Assembly (NCBI RefSeq): GCF_002153425.1 | Contig: NZ_KZ119600.1 | Coordinates: 507,356-571,355 of the forward strand | DNA: 64,000 bases | Reading direction: 5' to 3' | From: Litchfieldia alkalitelluris | GTDB lineage: Bacteria; Bacillota; Bacilli; Bacillales; Salisediminibacteriaceae | Part shown: piece after piece, positions 53,682 through 62,644 of the stretch | How positions within the stretch are numbered: the stretch's first letter is position 1 | Layout: each line of letters begins with the position of its first letter | Position numbers and translations under genes: made by a program | The notes under the pieces: generated by a model | Seen by the model: the letters and a program-made list of their open reading frames with translations, nothing else | The model's database searches: none | What the model was told of the DNA's origin: nothing

Positions 53682-54287
53682 ATGCTATCCCTTCAACCTA
53701 ATGCATTAACGAAGAGGGAAAACTACCACCTTCTAAGTACTACGATTGTTCCTAGGCCGATTGCATTTGTAACATCTTTATCGGACAGCGGTGTATTAAA
53801 TGGGGCACCATTTAGTTTCTTTAATGTCGTATCTGCGGAACCACCTTTGATATCCATTTCCATTGGGAGAAAAAATGGGGTGAAAAAGGACACGGCTAGG
53901 AATATTCTTGATAATGAGGAATTCGTCGTTCATGTTACAGATGAAACTAACGTGATTGGCGTAAATCGAACAGCGGCAAATCTTCCTCCTGATGAGAGTG
54001 AAATCTCGTTAGTTGACTTTAATCGTGTAGAAAGTACTGTCGTCAAAGTTCCTGGAATTGCGGAATCTCCAGTCCGTATAGAATGTAAGCTAGAAAAACA
54101 TCTAGTCTTTCAAGAAGGGGAAACGATGACAGACTTCATCATTGGAAGGGTTGTTCACTATCATATTAAAGAGGATATGTATGTTGATGGCAAAGTGAAC
54201 CCCAGTGAAATGAAGCCTGTTGGAAGGTTAGGTGGAGCGGAATACTCTAAGATTGGAGAAGTGTTTGAACTGCAGAGGCCAAAGTGA
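53682..54287 (+). CDS. Flavin reductase-like (DIM6/NTAB) FMN-binding protein
   Basis: 201 residues, split-barrel FMN fold: TTIVPRPIAFVTSLSDSG near residue 22, GAPFSFFNVVSAEPPLISIS near 40, and the NFVVHVTDE-type motif (here EFVVHVTDE) near 88. Binds FMN and reduces it or acts on flavin-linked substrates. Operon with the hydrolase upstream. Confidence 0.88.
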   Translation: MLSLQPNALTKRENYHLLSTTIVPRPIAFVTSLSDSGVLNGAPFSFFNVVSAEPPLISISIGRKNGVKKDTARNILDNEEFVVHVTDETNVIGVNRTAANLPPDESEISLVDFNRVESTVVKVPGIAESPVRIECKLEKHLVFQEGETMTDFIIGRVVHYHIKEDMYVDGKVNPSEMKPVGRLGGAEYSKIGEVFELQRPK

Positions 54288-54319
54288 AAATTGTGCGGGA
54301 CCTGGTCCCGCACAATTTT
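54287..54319. terminator. Palindromic terminator/repeat with GGGACCTGGTCCC core
   Basis: AAAATTGTGCGGGACC pairs with GGTCCCGCACAATTTT, followed by GTGTCTTTTT. The same core occurs at 55512-55557. Confidence 0.85.
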
Positions 54320-54527
54320 GTGTCTTTTTAGACTGGATACGGTTTGAATTAATACATATATCTTGTTTAATTGTAAACCTGTACCAATGATGGTATGGTA
54401 AGGATAGGGACGTTCCACGAACTAGGTGGGATGTCTTTTGTAGTATCAAAAAGTATGTTAGGGAGGTGATTCCATTGCCCAAAGTAATTATATATCCATT
54501 ACTAGAATAATAGAGGAGGTGTTAGAT

Positions 54528-54707
54528 ATGGCAACCACGACTAGAGGAAAGGTTCTGCGATCGATAGAAGGAAGGACAAGGGGACAATGTCCAGTCTGTG
54601 AAAGAACAGGAATCAAATTATTATATGAATTAACTAATAAAGAAGGGGAGACAATGCAAGTTTGTAAATATTGTCGTCCTAAAAAGGAACTTAAAAAACG
54701 AAAATAA
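54528..54707 (+). CDS. Small zinc-ribbon protein
   Basis: 59 residues with CPVC (21-24) and CKYC (44-47) pairs, basic C-terminus KKELKKRK. ATG 54528 follows GAGGAGG. Function unknown; likely nucleic-acid binding or structural. Confidence 0.7.
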   Translation: MATTTRGKVLRSIEGRTRGQCPVCERTGIKLLYELTNKEGETMQVCKYCRPKKELKKRK

Positions 54708-54794
54708 TTGCTGAAATATAGATGAGTCCTAAAGCGTTGTCCAATTTTTAATTTTGGGAAGTTAAGTTTAGTAGATTTTAAGGGAGGAATGATA

Positions 54795-54869
54795 GTGAAT
54801 TATAATCAAGTATATCGAGTAGGGGATACGATTAATGATATGTATAAGGCTTTGATATTCGACCCTTAG
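54795..54869 (+). CDS. Possible 24-aa micro-ORF
   Basis: GTG 54795 is preceded by AGGGAGG and opens 24 codons (VNYNQVYRVGDTINDMYKAL then IFDP). It may be a truncated gene start; nothing recognisable follows in the remaining 54870-54901. Confidence 0.25.
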   Translation: MNYNQVYRVGDTINDMYKALIFDP

Positions 54870-54901
54870 TAAATTCTTATGTTGTTAGGAGAACTTGATA
54901 T

Positions 54902-54939
54902 AACCGTCCTAGATGTTTGACTCTTCTACGGACGGTTTA
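54902..54939 (+). terminator. Terminator in the gap before the Gre-like gene
   Basis: AACCGTCC pairs with GGACGGTT, then TTAC; stem shows a long loop. Confidence 0.5.
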
Positions 54940-55040
54940 CTTATATAGTTTCATATCAATCTAGTAAAGGAGAGAGAAAATGAGGATGTTATGCATTAAT
55001 CCTAAAGAAGATATCATTAAAAAGGGAGGTGCTTTTCCAT

Positions 55041-55490
55041 ATGAGCCATAAAATTGAATTAAATATGCAAAAAGTGGAAGATGAGCTAATCCATCAAGTT
55101 AGTTATTTCAAAACGAACATGGGAAAGTTTGTAGATCAATTTTCTAATGATTGGTCCTATAAAAAACGAAAAACGTTAATTGATTTTATAGAAGAATATG
55201 TTGCTTATTTAGAAGCAATTTTAGAGAATTTATCTGAGGAAAAGTTACGTACTACTGTCTTGATTGGTAGTAAAGTTGATGTACTTTATGTGGACGAGAA
55301 TGAAATAGATACAATAACAATTGTTTTTCCAGATCAAGCTAATTTAGATGAGAATAAAGTCTCCTTTCTGTCTCCATTTGGTTATCAATTACTTATGAAA
55401 GAAAGTGGTTCGAGGATTTCTTTAGATTTACCTGCCGGGGAAACTACAGTTAGTATTGAGGACATTGAATTTAGTATAGCGCACATTTAA
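55041..55490 (+). CDS. GreA/GreB C-terminal-like factor
   Basis: 149 residues: helical N-terminal half (1-70), then a beta-rich FKBP-like half (about 72-149) with TTVLIGSKVDVLYVDENEID and SFLSPFGYQLLMKESG, the Gre C-terminal pattern (as in Rnk/GreA). It lacks the full coiled coil of GreA, so it may bind RNA polymerase without cleavage activity. GTG 55029 overlaps the ribosome binding site GGGAGG; ATG 55041 is preferred. Confidence 0.7.
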   Translation: MSHKIELNMQKVEDELIHQVSYFKTNMGKFVDQFSNDWSYKKRKTLIDFIEEYVAYLEAILENLSEEKLRTTVLIGSKVDVLYVDENEIDTITIVFPDQANLDENKVSFLSPFGYQLLMKESGSRISLDLPAGETTVSIEDIEFSIAHI

Positions 55491-55511
55491 GTGTAGCTTT
55501 ACATATAATTG

Positions 55512-55557
55512 TCAGGGACCAGGTCCCGCACAAATCTGTGCGGGACCTGGTCCCTGA
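55512..55557. repeat. Perfect 20-bp-stem hairpin with GGGACC core
   Basis: TCAGGGACCAGGTCCCGCAC pairs with GTGCGGGACCTGGTCCCTGA around a short loop. Shares CGGGACC/GGTCCCG with 54287-54319. T residues follow the right arm, and the ABC-F gene is convergent, so it may also terminate both. Confidence 0.85.
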
Positions 55558-55580
55558 ACTTTTCTTGAACTTTCTATGTT

Positions 55581-57137
55581 TTAAAATACTTTTGTCGTCC
55601 ACTTTTCTCCGTTCCATACATCTGTTACAACATCTTGATAGAACTCTGGTTCATGGCTAATAAGCAAGATACTGCCTGGGTACTCTTTTAATGCTCTTTT
55701 AAGTTCTTCCTTGGCGTCCACATCTAAATGGTTTGTTGGCTCGTCTAAGACAAGTAAATTTGTTTCATTGTTAATGAGCTTACAAAGACGTACTTTCGCC
55801 TTTTCGCCACCACTTAATACAGAAACTTTACTTTCAATATGCTTCGTCATTAGTCCGCACTTGGCAAGGGCAGCACGCACTTCATATTGAGAATAGGAAG
55901 GGAATTCACTCCATACTTCCTCGATACATGTATTGTTATTTTCAACTTTAATCTCCTGTTCAAAATAACCGATCTCAAGAAACTCTCCGCGCTCTACATG
56001 ACCACTAATTGGTTGAATTTCCCCGAGTAAGCTTCTTAATAGCGTCGTCTTCCCAATTCCATTTGCTCCAACTAAGGCTATTTTTTGGCCGCGTTCCATG
56101 CGCAAATTTAATGGAGCAGATAACGGCTCATCATAACCGATGACAAGATCTTTCGTCTCGAATATAGTTTTACTTGGTGTTCTTGCTATTTTAAAGTGAA
56201 ACTCAGGTTTTGGCTTTTCCTTGGCTAGCTCAATGACATCCATCTTGTCCAGCTTTTTCTGCCTAGACATGGCCATGTTTCTTGTTGCGACACGTGCTTT
56301 GTTTCGAGCAACAAAATCCTTTAATTCAGAAATTTCCTGCTGCTGTTTTTTGAAGGCAGACTCAAGCTGTTGTTTCTTCACCTCGTAAACATGCTTGAAG
56401 TGATCATAATCTCCTACATACCTGTTTAATTCCTGGTTCTCCATATGATAAATCAAGTTAATTACGCTATTTAAAAATGGGATATCATGTGAGATTAAGA
56501 TAAAGGCATTCTCATATTCTTGTAAATATCGTTTTAGCCACTCAATGTGTTGTTCGTCCAAATAGTTCGTAGGCTCGTCCAGCAACAAAATATCTGGCTT
56601 TTCAAGAAGGAGCTTTGCCAGTAATATTTTCGTGCGCTGACCACCACTTAAATCATTCACATCGCGATCTAAACCAATTTCATCTAGTCCTAACCCGCGT
56701 GCCACTTCTTCTACCTTTGCATCAATCGTGTAGAAGTCGTTATTCGTGAGCATGTCTTGAATGGTTCCAACCTCTTCGAGAAGCTTTTCCATTTCCTCAG
56801 GGCTCACATCTCCCATTTTTTCATACATGCCATTCATATCTGCTTCCATATCATATAAATACTGAAATGCGTTTTTTAACACGTCACGAATGGTTAAGCC
56901 CTTTTCTAAGACTGTATGCTGATCTAAAAATCCGATGCGGACATTTTTAGCCCACTCTATTTTTCCCTCATCAGGTTCAAGCTGTCTGGTTACAATATTC
57001 ATAAAGGTGGATTTTCCTTCACCATTAGCACCGATTAATCCGATGTGCTCTCCCTTTAGGAGTCGAAAGGAAACATCATTAAAGATAGCTCTGTCGCCAA
57101 AACCGTGACTTAAGTTTTTTACAGTTAATATGCTCAT
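55581..57137 (-). CDS. ABC-F family ATPase (translation factor type)
   Basis: 518 residues with two ATP-binding domains and no membrane part. Walker A GANGEGKST and GANGIGKTT; signatures LSGGQRTK and LSGGEKAK; Walker B LLLDEPTNYLD and LVLDEPTNHLD. A linker at about 250-310 rich in K, Q and R is the ribosome-contacting arm. Such proteins rescue stalled or antibiotic-bound ribosomes; without a recognised subfamily I assign no resistance. Start ATG 57137. Convergent with the Gre-like gene. Confidence 0.92.
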   Translation of the reverse strand: MSILTVKNLSHGFGDRAIFNDVSFRLLKGEHIGLIGANGEGKSTFMNIVTRQLEPDEGKIEWAKNVRIGFLDQHTVLEKGLTIRDVLKNAFQYLYDMEADMNGMYEKMGDVSPEEMEKLLEEVGTIQDMLTNNDFYTIDAKVEEVARGLGLDEIGLDRDVNDLSGGQRTKILLAKLLLEKPDILLLDEPTNYLDEQHIEWLKRYLQEYENAFILISHDIPFLNSVINLIYHMENQELNRYVGDYDHFKHVYEVKKQQLESAFKKQQQEISELKDFVARNKARVATRNMAMSRQKKLDKMDVIELAKEKPKPEFHFKIARTPSKTIFETKDLVIGYDEPLSAPLNLRMERGQKIALVGANGIGKTTLLRSLLGEIQPISGHVERGEFLEIGYFEQEIKVENNNTCIEEVWSEFPSYSQYEVRAALAKCGLMTKHIESKVSVLSGGEKAKVRLCKLINNETNLLVLDEPTNHLDVDAKEELKRALKEYPGSILLISHEPEFYQDVVTDVWNGEKWTTKVF

Positions 57138-57225
57138 AGGATCAACATCCTTTTAAATTTGGATTCATTACTCGATTGCGGTAAACTCAATACATAAAAA
57201 CGTTATGCGAAAAAGGAGATAAGCA

Positions 57226-58350
57226 ATGAGTAACACATGGTCTATCATACCGAGTTTACAGCCATTTTTACAAGAGGCTTGGAGAAATTCTAATTTTACC
57301 CAACCGACAGCAATACAGGAAAAAGCAGTTCCAACCATTCTTGAAGGGGGAGACGTGATTGCAGAATCCCCTACTGGTACGGGAAAAACTTTGGCATTCC
57401 TTTTGCCAATATTAAATAAAATCGACGTTTCAAAAAAAGATGTACAAGCTGTGATTCTTGCGTCATCAAAGGAATTAGTGATGCAAATCATGGAGGAAAT
57501 TCGCATCTGGTCTATCGGTAGTGGGATCGAGCGCGCTTCCCTAATTGGTGGAGCGAATGTAAAAAGACAGCTTGATAAATTAAAAAAGAAGCCCCATATT
57601 ATCGTGGGGACTCCAGGCAGGGTTCAAGAACTAATTCAAATGAAAAAATTAAAAATGCACGAGGTTCGTACGGTTGTGTTAGATGAAGGGGATCAAGTTT
57701 TTTCAAACGAGCATGTAAAAACGGTTGATCAAATTATAAAATCAACATTAAAGGATAGGCAGCTACTTGTTTTTTCCGCAACTTTAAGCAGTGAAGTGGA
57801 GGAGAAAGCTAGGGAGAGAATGAAGGATCCTACGCTCATTCGAGTTGGTGAATCAGAATCTGCAGGGCATGTGGAGCACGTTTATATCGTTTGTGAAGAA
57901 CGGGATAAAATCTCTGTTTTGAGGAAGTTAATGAACCTGGAGAATATGCGCGCTTTAGTTTTTTCTAATAATATCGATGTGTTGTCTGTTTATGCAGCAA
58001 AACTTGAGTATCAAGGTCTCCCACTGGGCGTTCTCCACAGTGAAGTGTCGAAGCAGGAGCGGGAAAGGTCCTTGAAGCAGTTCAGGGAGAGTAAGTTTCC
58101 TTTATTACTGACAACAGATGTAGCTTCCAGGGGCCTTGATATAAAAGGCCTGAACCATGTGATTCAGCTTGAAGTGCCGAAAGAGGCTCGTCAGTACACG
58201 CACCGAGCTGGTAGAACTGGCAGGGCTGGTGAAGGTGGTACTGTCATTTCCATTTTGGCTGATTATGAGGTGAAGAAGCTGCTTCGGATTGGTGAGGAAT
58301 TGGGATTGACGATGGAAGAGAGGCGCTTGTATAAAGGTGAGTTAATATAG
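57226..58350 (+). CDS. DEAD-box RNA helicase (YfmL-like), DEGD variant
   Basis: 374 residues. Q motif NFTQPTAIQ, Walker A ESPTGTGKT, then the Walker B box reads DEGD (152-155) where the family has DEAD, SAT at SATLSS and HRAGRTGRAG at the end. The protein has no C-terminal extension, as in YfmL/CshC, which act in ribosome assembly. Start ATG 57226 follows AAGGAG. The DEGD change is in the motif II alanine and probably tolerated. Confidence 0.9.
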   Translation: MSNTWSIIPSLQPFLQEAWRNSNFTQPTAIQEKAVPTILEGGDVIAESPTGTGKTLAFLLPILNKIDVSKKDVQAVILASSKELVMQIMEEIRIWSIGSGIERASLIGGANVKRQLDKLKKKPHIIVGTPGRVQELIQMKKLKMHEVRTVVLDEGDQVFSNEHVKTVDQIIKSTLKDRQLLVFSATLSSEVEEKARERMKDPTLIRVGESESAGHVEHVYIVCEERDKISVLRKLMNLENMRALVFSNNIDVLSVYAAKLEYQGLPLGVLHSEVSKQERERSLKQFRESKFPLLLTTDVASRGLDIKGLNHVIQLEVPKEARQYTHRAGRTGRAGEGGTVISILADYEVKKLLRIGEELGLTMEERRLYKGELI

Positions 58351-58475
58351 GGTGCTGGATTTGGAGATGTTTTGGTGTTGCTGTTTGGTGGTTGTTGGTT
58401 CTGGGCGGGATTCGGAACCGGGACTGGATCAAAAAATGGAATTGTTAATACTTAGAAAGTCATAGTTATAAAGTG

Positions 58476-58518
58476 AGAGGTCGTCCTGATCGTGATTTTT
58501 TTGGACGACCTCTTTTTT
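58476..58518 (+). terminator. Terminator after the DEAD-box gene
   Basis: AGAGGTCGTCC pairs with GGACGACCTCT, followed by six T residues. Confidence 0.9.
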
Positions 58519-58601
58519 GTATGGAAAACTGTTAGCTTAACTGGTGATAACACAGATTTTTGTTTTATCCACTGGAAAGGGTCAAAAAGGTGAGGTAATA
58601 C

Positions 58602-58900
58602 TGACAGATTTGAGAATTTTCCACTGGAAACTGTCGATTAAAGAAGCTGATACCGACAGATTTGAGAATTTTCCACTGGAAACTGTCGATTAAAGAAGGT
58701 AATACCGACAGATTTGAGAATATTCAATTGGAAACTGTCGATTAAAGAAGGTGATACCGACAGATTTAAGATTTTTCCACTGGAAACTATCAATTAAAGA
58801 AGATAATAAAGACAGATTTCCGTTTTCTCCACAGAAACCTGTCAATAAGCCATGGCAATAACCACAGAATTATTTTTTCCAATAAAAACAGTCCAGTAAT
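58602..58900. repeat. 52-bp tandem hairpin array 3 (CGACAG/CTGTCG type, diverged)
   Basis: CGACAG (or TGACAG, AGACAG) at 58602, 58654, 58706, 58758 and 58810, exactly 52 bp apart, with a degenerate CCACAG at 58862. Module: CGACAG, 23 bases such as ATTTGAGAATTTTCCACTGG, CTGTCG, and spacer ATTAAAGAAGGTGATAC. Interior and spacer sequences differ from array 2 while geometry is the same. The edges are decayed. From 58901 to 59045 there is AC-rich, repetitive-looking sequence with no gene. Confidence 0.93.
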
Positions 58901-59045
58901 AACCCCGCAAGACTCAAAAATACAGCGCAACACACAATTACCAGCGTTGCATTCAAAAAGACCTCGCAGCACTCAAAAAAACCGCGCAACACACCAAAAA
59001 CAGAAAAACACTCCAAAAACCCGCGCTCTCAAAAGACTCAGTCAG

Positions 59046-60257
59046 CTAATTATCTGTCTCGCTCTCTTTCCTCGCCTTATCTATTTGTTTTATCAACACT
59101 TTTATGGCTGCTTTAAAAGCGGCTCTTTCTTTTCGGGCAACATCTTCCTCGCCGTATCTGACTTTTTCATACGTATCTATAACTTGACCCTTGATCTCAG
59201 CGTCCCCAGGTAATCTAGCAAACCAGTCATCAACAGTTTCATTACGTTTCCTTCCCAATCCCATCCTACTGAGTCTCCGTTCAAGTTGAAACAATCGCCG
59301 CCTAACAACATCATCAGGAGCAAAGAATTTTTTGTTAAAAAAATTATCAGCTGTAGCTAACGATCGTTCCTCGAGTCCTTCAACTGCAATACGTTCAGGT
59401 TGTAGCCTTCTGAAGTTAAGAATACTGCGAATGATTAAGAACAGGATTATCAGAAAGAAGATGGCTAGAAACATAGGTCCTGCATAGGAGGCTTCAACAT
59501 ATTCATCGAGCCCCATCTGCATATTACCAGTCTCACCCCCACTTTCCTCACTATCAAATATATCAGTTTCAATTTCGGCATCAGGCAGAAACACCCGTCC
59601 TAACACGCTAAGAAGCGGTGCAGCTAAATAACTTATGATGGAAAGGAAACTGCTCCAAAGGAATGTCACTGCTTCTCTGATCGCTGGTTGTCCAAGTCCT
59701 GCGATAATTGCAACCCCTGCAATGGAACAGAGACCACCGAGTGTCCATTTGATCTGATAGGATATTTGCTTTGCAGTCAAACCTGATTGCATGCTTGCGC
59801 TTACCATTTTTGAAAAAAGAAGCAGTAGGAATTGAATGTAGATGATGACCAAAACGCCAACGATCCCCTCAAAGGAATGAAACAAAATATAATATAGTAT
59901 TCCGAAAAGGAAAGTTACAAAGAACACAGCGACTTGGTTCGTTTGCTCATGATGCTCCATATAGGCGAGACCGCGCCAGGTCAATACCATCGCAAGAAAG
60001 ATAGCTAGGACAAGATGGAAACTCAAAAGTAAGGCAACCCCGATGATGAAAAGGAAGCTTAACAACACCCATTTCTTGTTAATTCTCCTTACTATAATCA
60101 TTGTGATGCCAAATCCACAAATGGTTAACAGGAGAAAGGAAAACAAAGGTGGGAACCTTCCTTCTGTGATATAGAGTGGAGCTATTAGTAAGTAAAGAAG
60201 TGTCATATCTAATGAAAAACTTAACCAGCGACTAACTTCCAAGTGCCACTTTTTCAT
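59046..60257 (-). CDS. DUF4129-like membrane protein (no transglutaminase domain)
   Basis: 403 residues: six or seven helices in the first 220 residues, an extracytoplasmic acidic loop (residues 220-250), another helix (258-276), then a cytoplasmic C-terminal region (about 280-403) with RRRLFQLERRLSRMGLGR and a DUF4129-like WFARLPGD motif. In B. subtilis the equivalent third gene of the MoxR/DUF58 operon (yebA) is a 700-residue protein with a transglutaminase core; that core is missing here. Overlaps the DUF58 gene by 4 nt. Confidence 0.75.
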   Translation of the reverse strand: MKKWHLEVSRWLSFSLDMTLLYLLIAPLYITEGRFPPLFSFLLLTICGFGITMIIVRRINKKWVLLSFLFIIGVALLLSFHLVLAIFLAMVLTWRGLAYMEHHEQTNQVAVFFVTFLFGILYYILFHSFEGIVGVLVIIYIQFLLLLFSKMVSASMQSGLTAKQISYQIKWTLGGLCSIAGVAIIAGLGQPAIREAVTFLWSSFLSIISYLAAPLLSVLGRVFLPDAEIETDIFDSEESGGETGNMQMGLDEYVEASYAGPMFLAIFFLIILFLIIRSILNFRRLQPERIAVEGLEERSLATADNFFNKKFFAPDDVVRRRLFQLERRLSRMGLGRKRNETVDDWFARLPGDAEIKGQVIDTYEKVRYGEEDVARKERAAFKAAIKVLIKQIDKARKESETDN

Positions 60258-61459
60258 GAAATCCTCTCCTTGTTACTGACAGCACTTAAAACTGCTTCAC
60301 TCTCCTCCGTATTTACGTAAAACACTCTCCCACCTCGCTGCATGCATGCCCGATACTCTTGTTCTTCAGCTTCACTAACAGCTCCGAAGTGCAAGATAAG
60401 GGGAGGCGTTATTCTCTCCTTGAAAACGTATGATAATAAATGATCAGAAGGGACAGAAAGGTTTGACTTCCGAATGCGAGCTAATGTTTCCAGCACCCTT
60501 GTGAGGTGTTTATCACCTTCACCGGCTGAAATATGTAGTCCATATTTTGAGCCCGGAACCCTTAGATTAATGAATAATTCAAATGAAATTCGGTGTCTTG
60601 TTGCAAAGTGGGATGCATATGCAACGTGACTCAGGACCTCTTCCAAGTTTTCTATAGTAGGGTGAGCCCTATTCTCATTTCGTATGTTTAACACAAATGT
60701 CCATTGGGATTTTATGACCTTTTCATACATTTTTGTTTGAAGTTGATCGGTTTTTGCAGTCGCCTTCCAATTGATTCGATTAAAAGGGTCCTCTGACACA
60801 TATTGTCTGTTTCCTCTCATGAGCATTTCTTCATGAAGAGAGTAAGGTTGAAAATAATCACCTTTCTCCTGTTGCACCATTTGCTCAAATCCCTTTATAG
60901 GCAAAGGCTTTGGATAAACGACGAGCTCTCCCCTAAATGGCCCTTCATAATATAGTTTCATATGACCAAATAGAAATAAATCTGACACTCTTAGTTCAAT
61001 GGTTCGAAGCTCAGCAGTCCCTCTCTTGAGTGCCTTCCCTTGCATGTTGATTGTTCTCCTAGAAAAAGGGGAGATAGCAAAGGGATACTCATAGTTTGTC
61101 ATGTGCTGCTTTGTGCCTTGTTCTTCTATGACTTCAATTGACTTATCCACATCGAATAAAAATAAGTTAGCTTTCACTCGGAAAATAGGAATCTTTCCTC
61201 TATTTTCGAACGGAACCAATAGGTTAGCTTCATCCCCTATAAACAAACGCTTTGTAAACTTCTCTCCAGGAATAATAATTTTCTTCGATACATAAGTCAT
61301 ATAATGTGCATTTACGCCAAGTGCTAACAACAATAAAATAGTCAGGCTAAATAAAAATCTTTCATTTGAAAAAAACGAAATGATTGCCAGAAAAGGGACA
61401 ATATAAGTTAAGATATAATAACTATTTTTAAATTGAATCTCTTTTCTCCATTGTGTCAT
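60254..61459 (-). CDS. DUF58 protein (YeaD-like)
   Basis: 401 residues: two N-terminal helices (about 15-50), a beta-rich middle (55-180) and the DUF58 vWA-like domain (about 190-390) whose conserved start SEDPFNRINWKATAKTDQL matches the family motif. Usually encoded with MoxR ATPases and thought to act as metallochaperone or assembly factors. Overlaps the MoxR gene by 4 nt (ATGA). Confidence 0.88.
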   Translation of the reverse strand: MTQWRKEIQFKNSYYILTYIVPFLAIISFFSNERFLFSLTILLLLALGVNAHYMTYVSKKIIIPGEKFTKRLFIGDEANLLVPFENRGKIPIFRVKANLFLFDVDKSIEVIEEQGTKQHMTNYEYPFAISPFSRRTINMQGKALKRGTAELRTIELRVSDLFLFGHMKLYYEGPFRGELVVYPKPLPIKGFEQMVQQEKGDYFQPYSLHEEMLMRGNRQYVSEDPFNRINWKATAKTDQLQTKMYEKVIKSQWTFVLNIRNENRAHPTIENLEEVLSHVAYASHFATRHRISFELFINLRVPGSKYGLHISAGEGDKHLTRVLETLARIRKSNLSVPSDHLLSYVFKERITPPLILHFGAVSEAEEQEYRACMQRGGRVFYVNTEESEAVLSAVSNKERIS

Positions 61460-62412
61460 TCCTCCACAGCTCCAGCTTCAACAGGGACAATAATTTTTTC
61501 CAAAATGCCTTGTAAGACATCTGCCTTTGTATACCTTAGTGAGCTGTCGATGCTTAAAACGAGTCGATGGCACAGAACAAAAGGTGCTAACATCTGCACA
61601 TCTTTTGGTGTGATATAGTTACGGCCATGTAGATAAGCCCTCGCCTGTAAGCTACGCATAAAAGCAATGGTTCCCCTAGGACTGACACCGACTTCAACCT
61701 CTTTCGATTCCCTAGTAGCACGGATGATAGATAACACATAGTTCTGGACTGGATCTGACATGTTTACATGGCGAATCTCATGTTGCATCTCTAGCATTTC
61801 ATCGATTGTTAGTATTGGTGTGATGGACTCAAAAGGTTGCTCTTCCTTGTACATATTCATCATGAGATGCTCTTGCTCGTATGTCGGATATCCTACCTTA
61901 ATCTGCATCATGAACCGATCCATTTGTGCTTCAGGCAACGAGAAAGTACCTTGTTGAGATTCTACTGGATTCTGTGTGGCGATGACGATAAACGGCTTCG
62001 GTAGTGGCAAGGTTTGTCCATCAATGGTCACTTGTCCTTCCTCCATGACTTCCAATAAGCTTGATTGGGTTCGTGGTGTGGCCCTGTTGATTTCATCTGC
62101 GAGGAGTATGTTAGTCATCACTGGACCAGGACGCATTTCGAAAACTTTATCCTTTGGATTGTAAAACTGGATTCCAGTTACATCACTTGGTAGGACATCA
62201 GGTGTAAACTGGATTCTACGGAAGTCGAGGGAAATGGACTTCGCGAGCGTTTTAGCCAACATAGTTTTTCCCGTACCAGGAACATCCTCAAGGAGTATAT
62301 TTCCTTTACTAATCATAGCTATCATGACAAGTTCTACAATCTCCTCTTTCCCAACTAACACTTTTCCAATGGATTCTTTCAGCTTCAAAAGCTTTTCTTG
62401 TTGTTTCGGCAA
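61456..62412 (-). CDS. MoxR-family AAA+ ATPase (YeaC-like)
   Basis: 318 residues. Walker A EDVPGTGKT, Walker B ILLADEINR, then the ATQNP sensor motif; C-terminal lid with SPRGTIAFMRSLQARA. The frame runs on to 62598, but a good ribosome site GGGGTGGG precedes TTG 62412 and a TATAAT box lies at 62446-62451, between the two, so translation from TTG 62412 is more likely and gives the usual family length. Confidence 0.9.
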   Translation of the reverse strand: MPKQQEKLLKLKESIGKVLVGKEEIVELVMIAMISKGNILLEDVPGTGKTMLAKTLAKSISLDFRRIQFTPDVLPSDVTGIQFYNPKDKVFEMRPGPVMTNILLADEINRATPRTQSSLLEVMEEGQVTIDGQTLPLPKPFIVIATQNPVESQQGTFSLPEAQMDRFMMQIKVGYPTYEQEHLMMNMYKEEQPFESITPILTIDEMLEMQHEIRHVNMSDPVQNYVLSIIRATRESKEVEVGVSPRGTIAFMRSLQARAYLHGRNYITPKDVQMLAPFVLCHRLVLSIDSSLRYTKADVLQGILEKIIVPVEAGAVEE

Positions 62413-62445
62413 CGTATCCCACCCCTGTTTAGTAGTAATAAAACT

Positions 62446-62451
62446 ATTATA
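62446..62451 (-). promoter_or_regulatory. Putative -10 box of the MoxR operon
   Basis: TATAAT on the minus strand about 34 bp ahead of TTG 62412; no good -35 match. Confidence 0.45.
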
Positions 62452-62593
62452 CTGTAAATGACTTACTTTTTCGGGAGGTAGGGGACTTTTATGAGTATTT
62501 TTATGAACTTCATGCATGAAAGTACTTTTAATTAGTAGTGTACTGGCATATCCCATTTCAACTTCAGTTTTCACAGAGTCAAAATGTTTACGA

Positions 62594-62630
62594 AACAAAA
62601 AGTTCCTGATTGTTGCCGAATCAGGAACTC
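62594..62630 (-). terminator. Terminator after the SpoIIP-like gene
   Basis: AGTTCCTGATT pairs with AATCAGGAACT; on the minus strand it is followed by TTTTTG. Confidence 0.88.
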
Positions 62631-62644
62631 TCGTATTGTTTTGG

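Noticed and set aside
62413-62598. N-terminal extension of the MoxR ATPase to 62598.
   Set aside because: A TATAAT box and a ribosome site lie between the two starts, and the shorter product has the usual family length.
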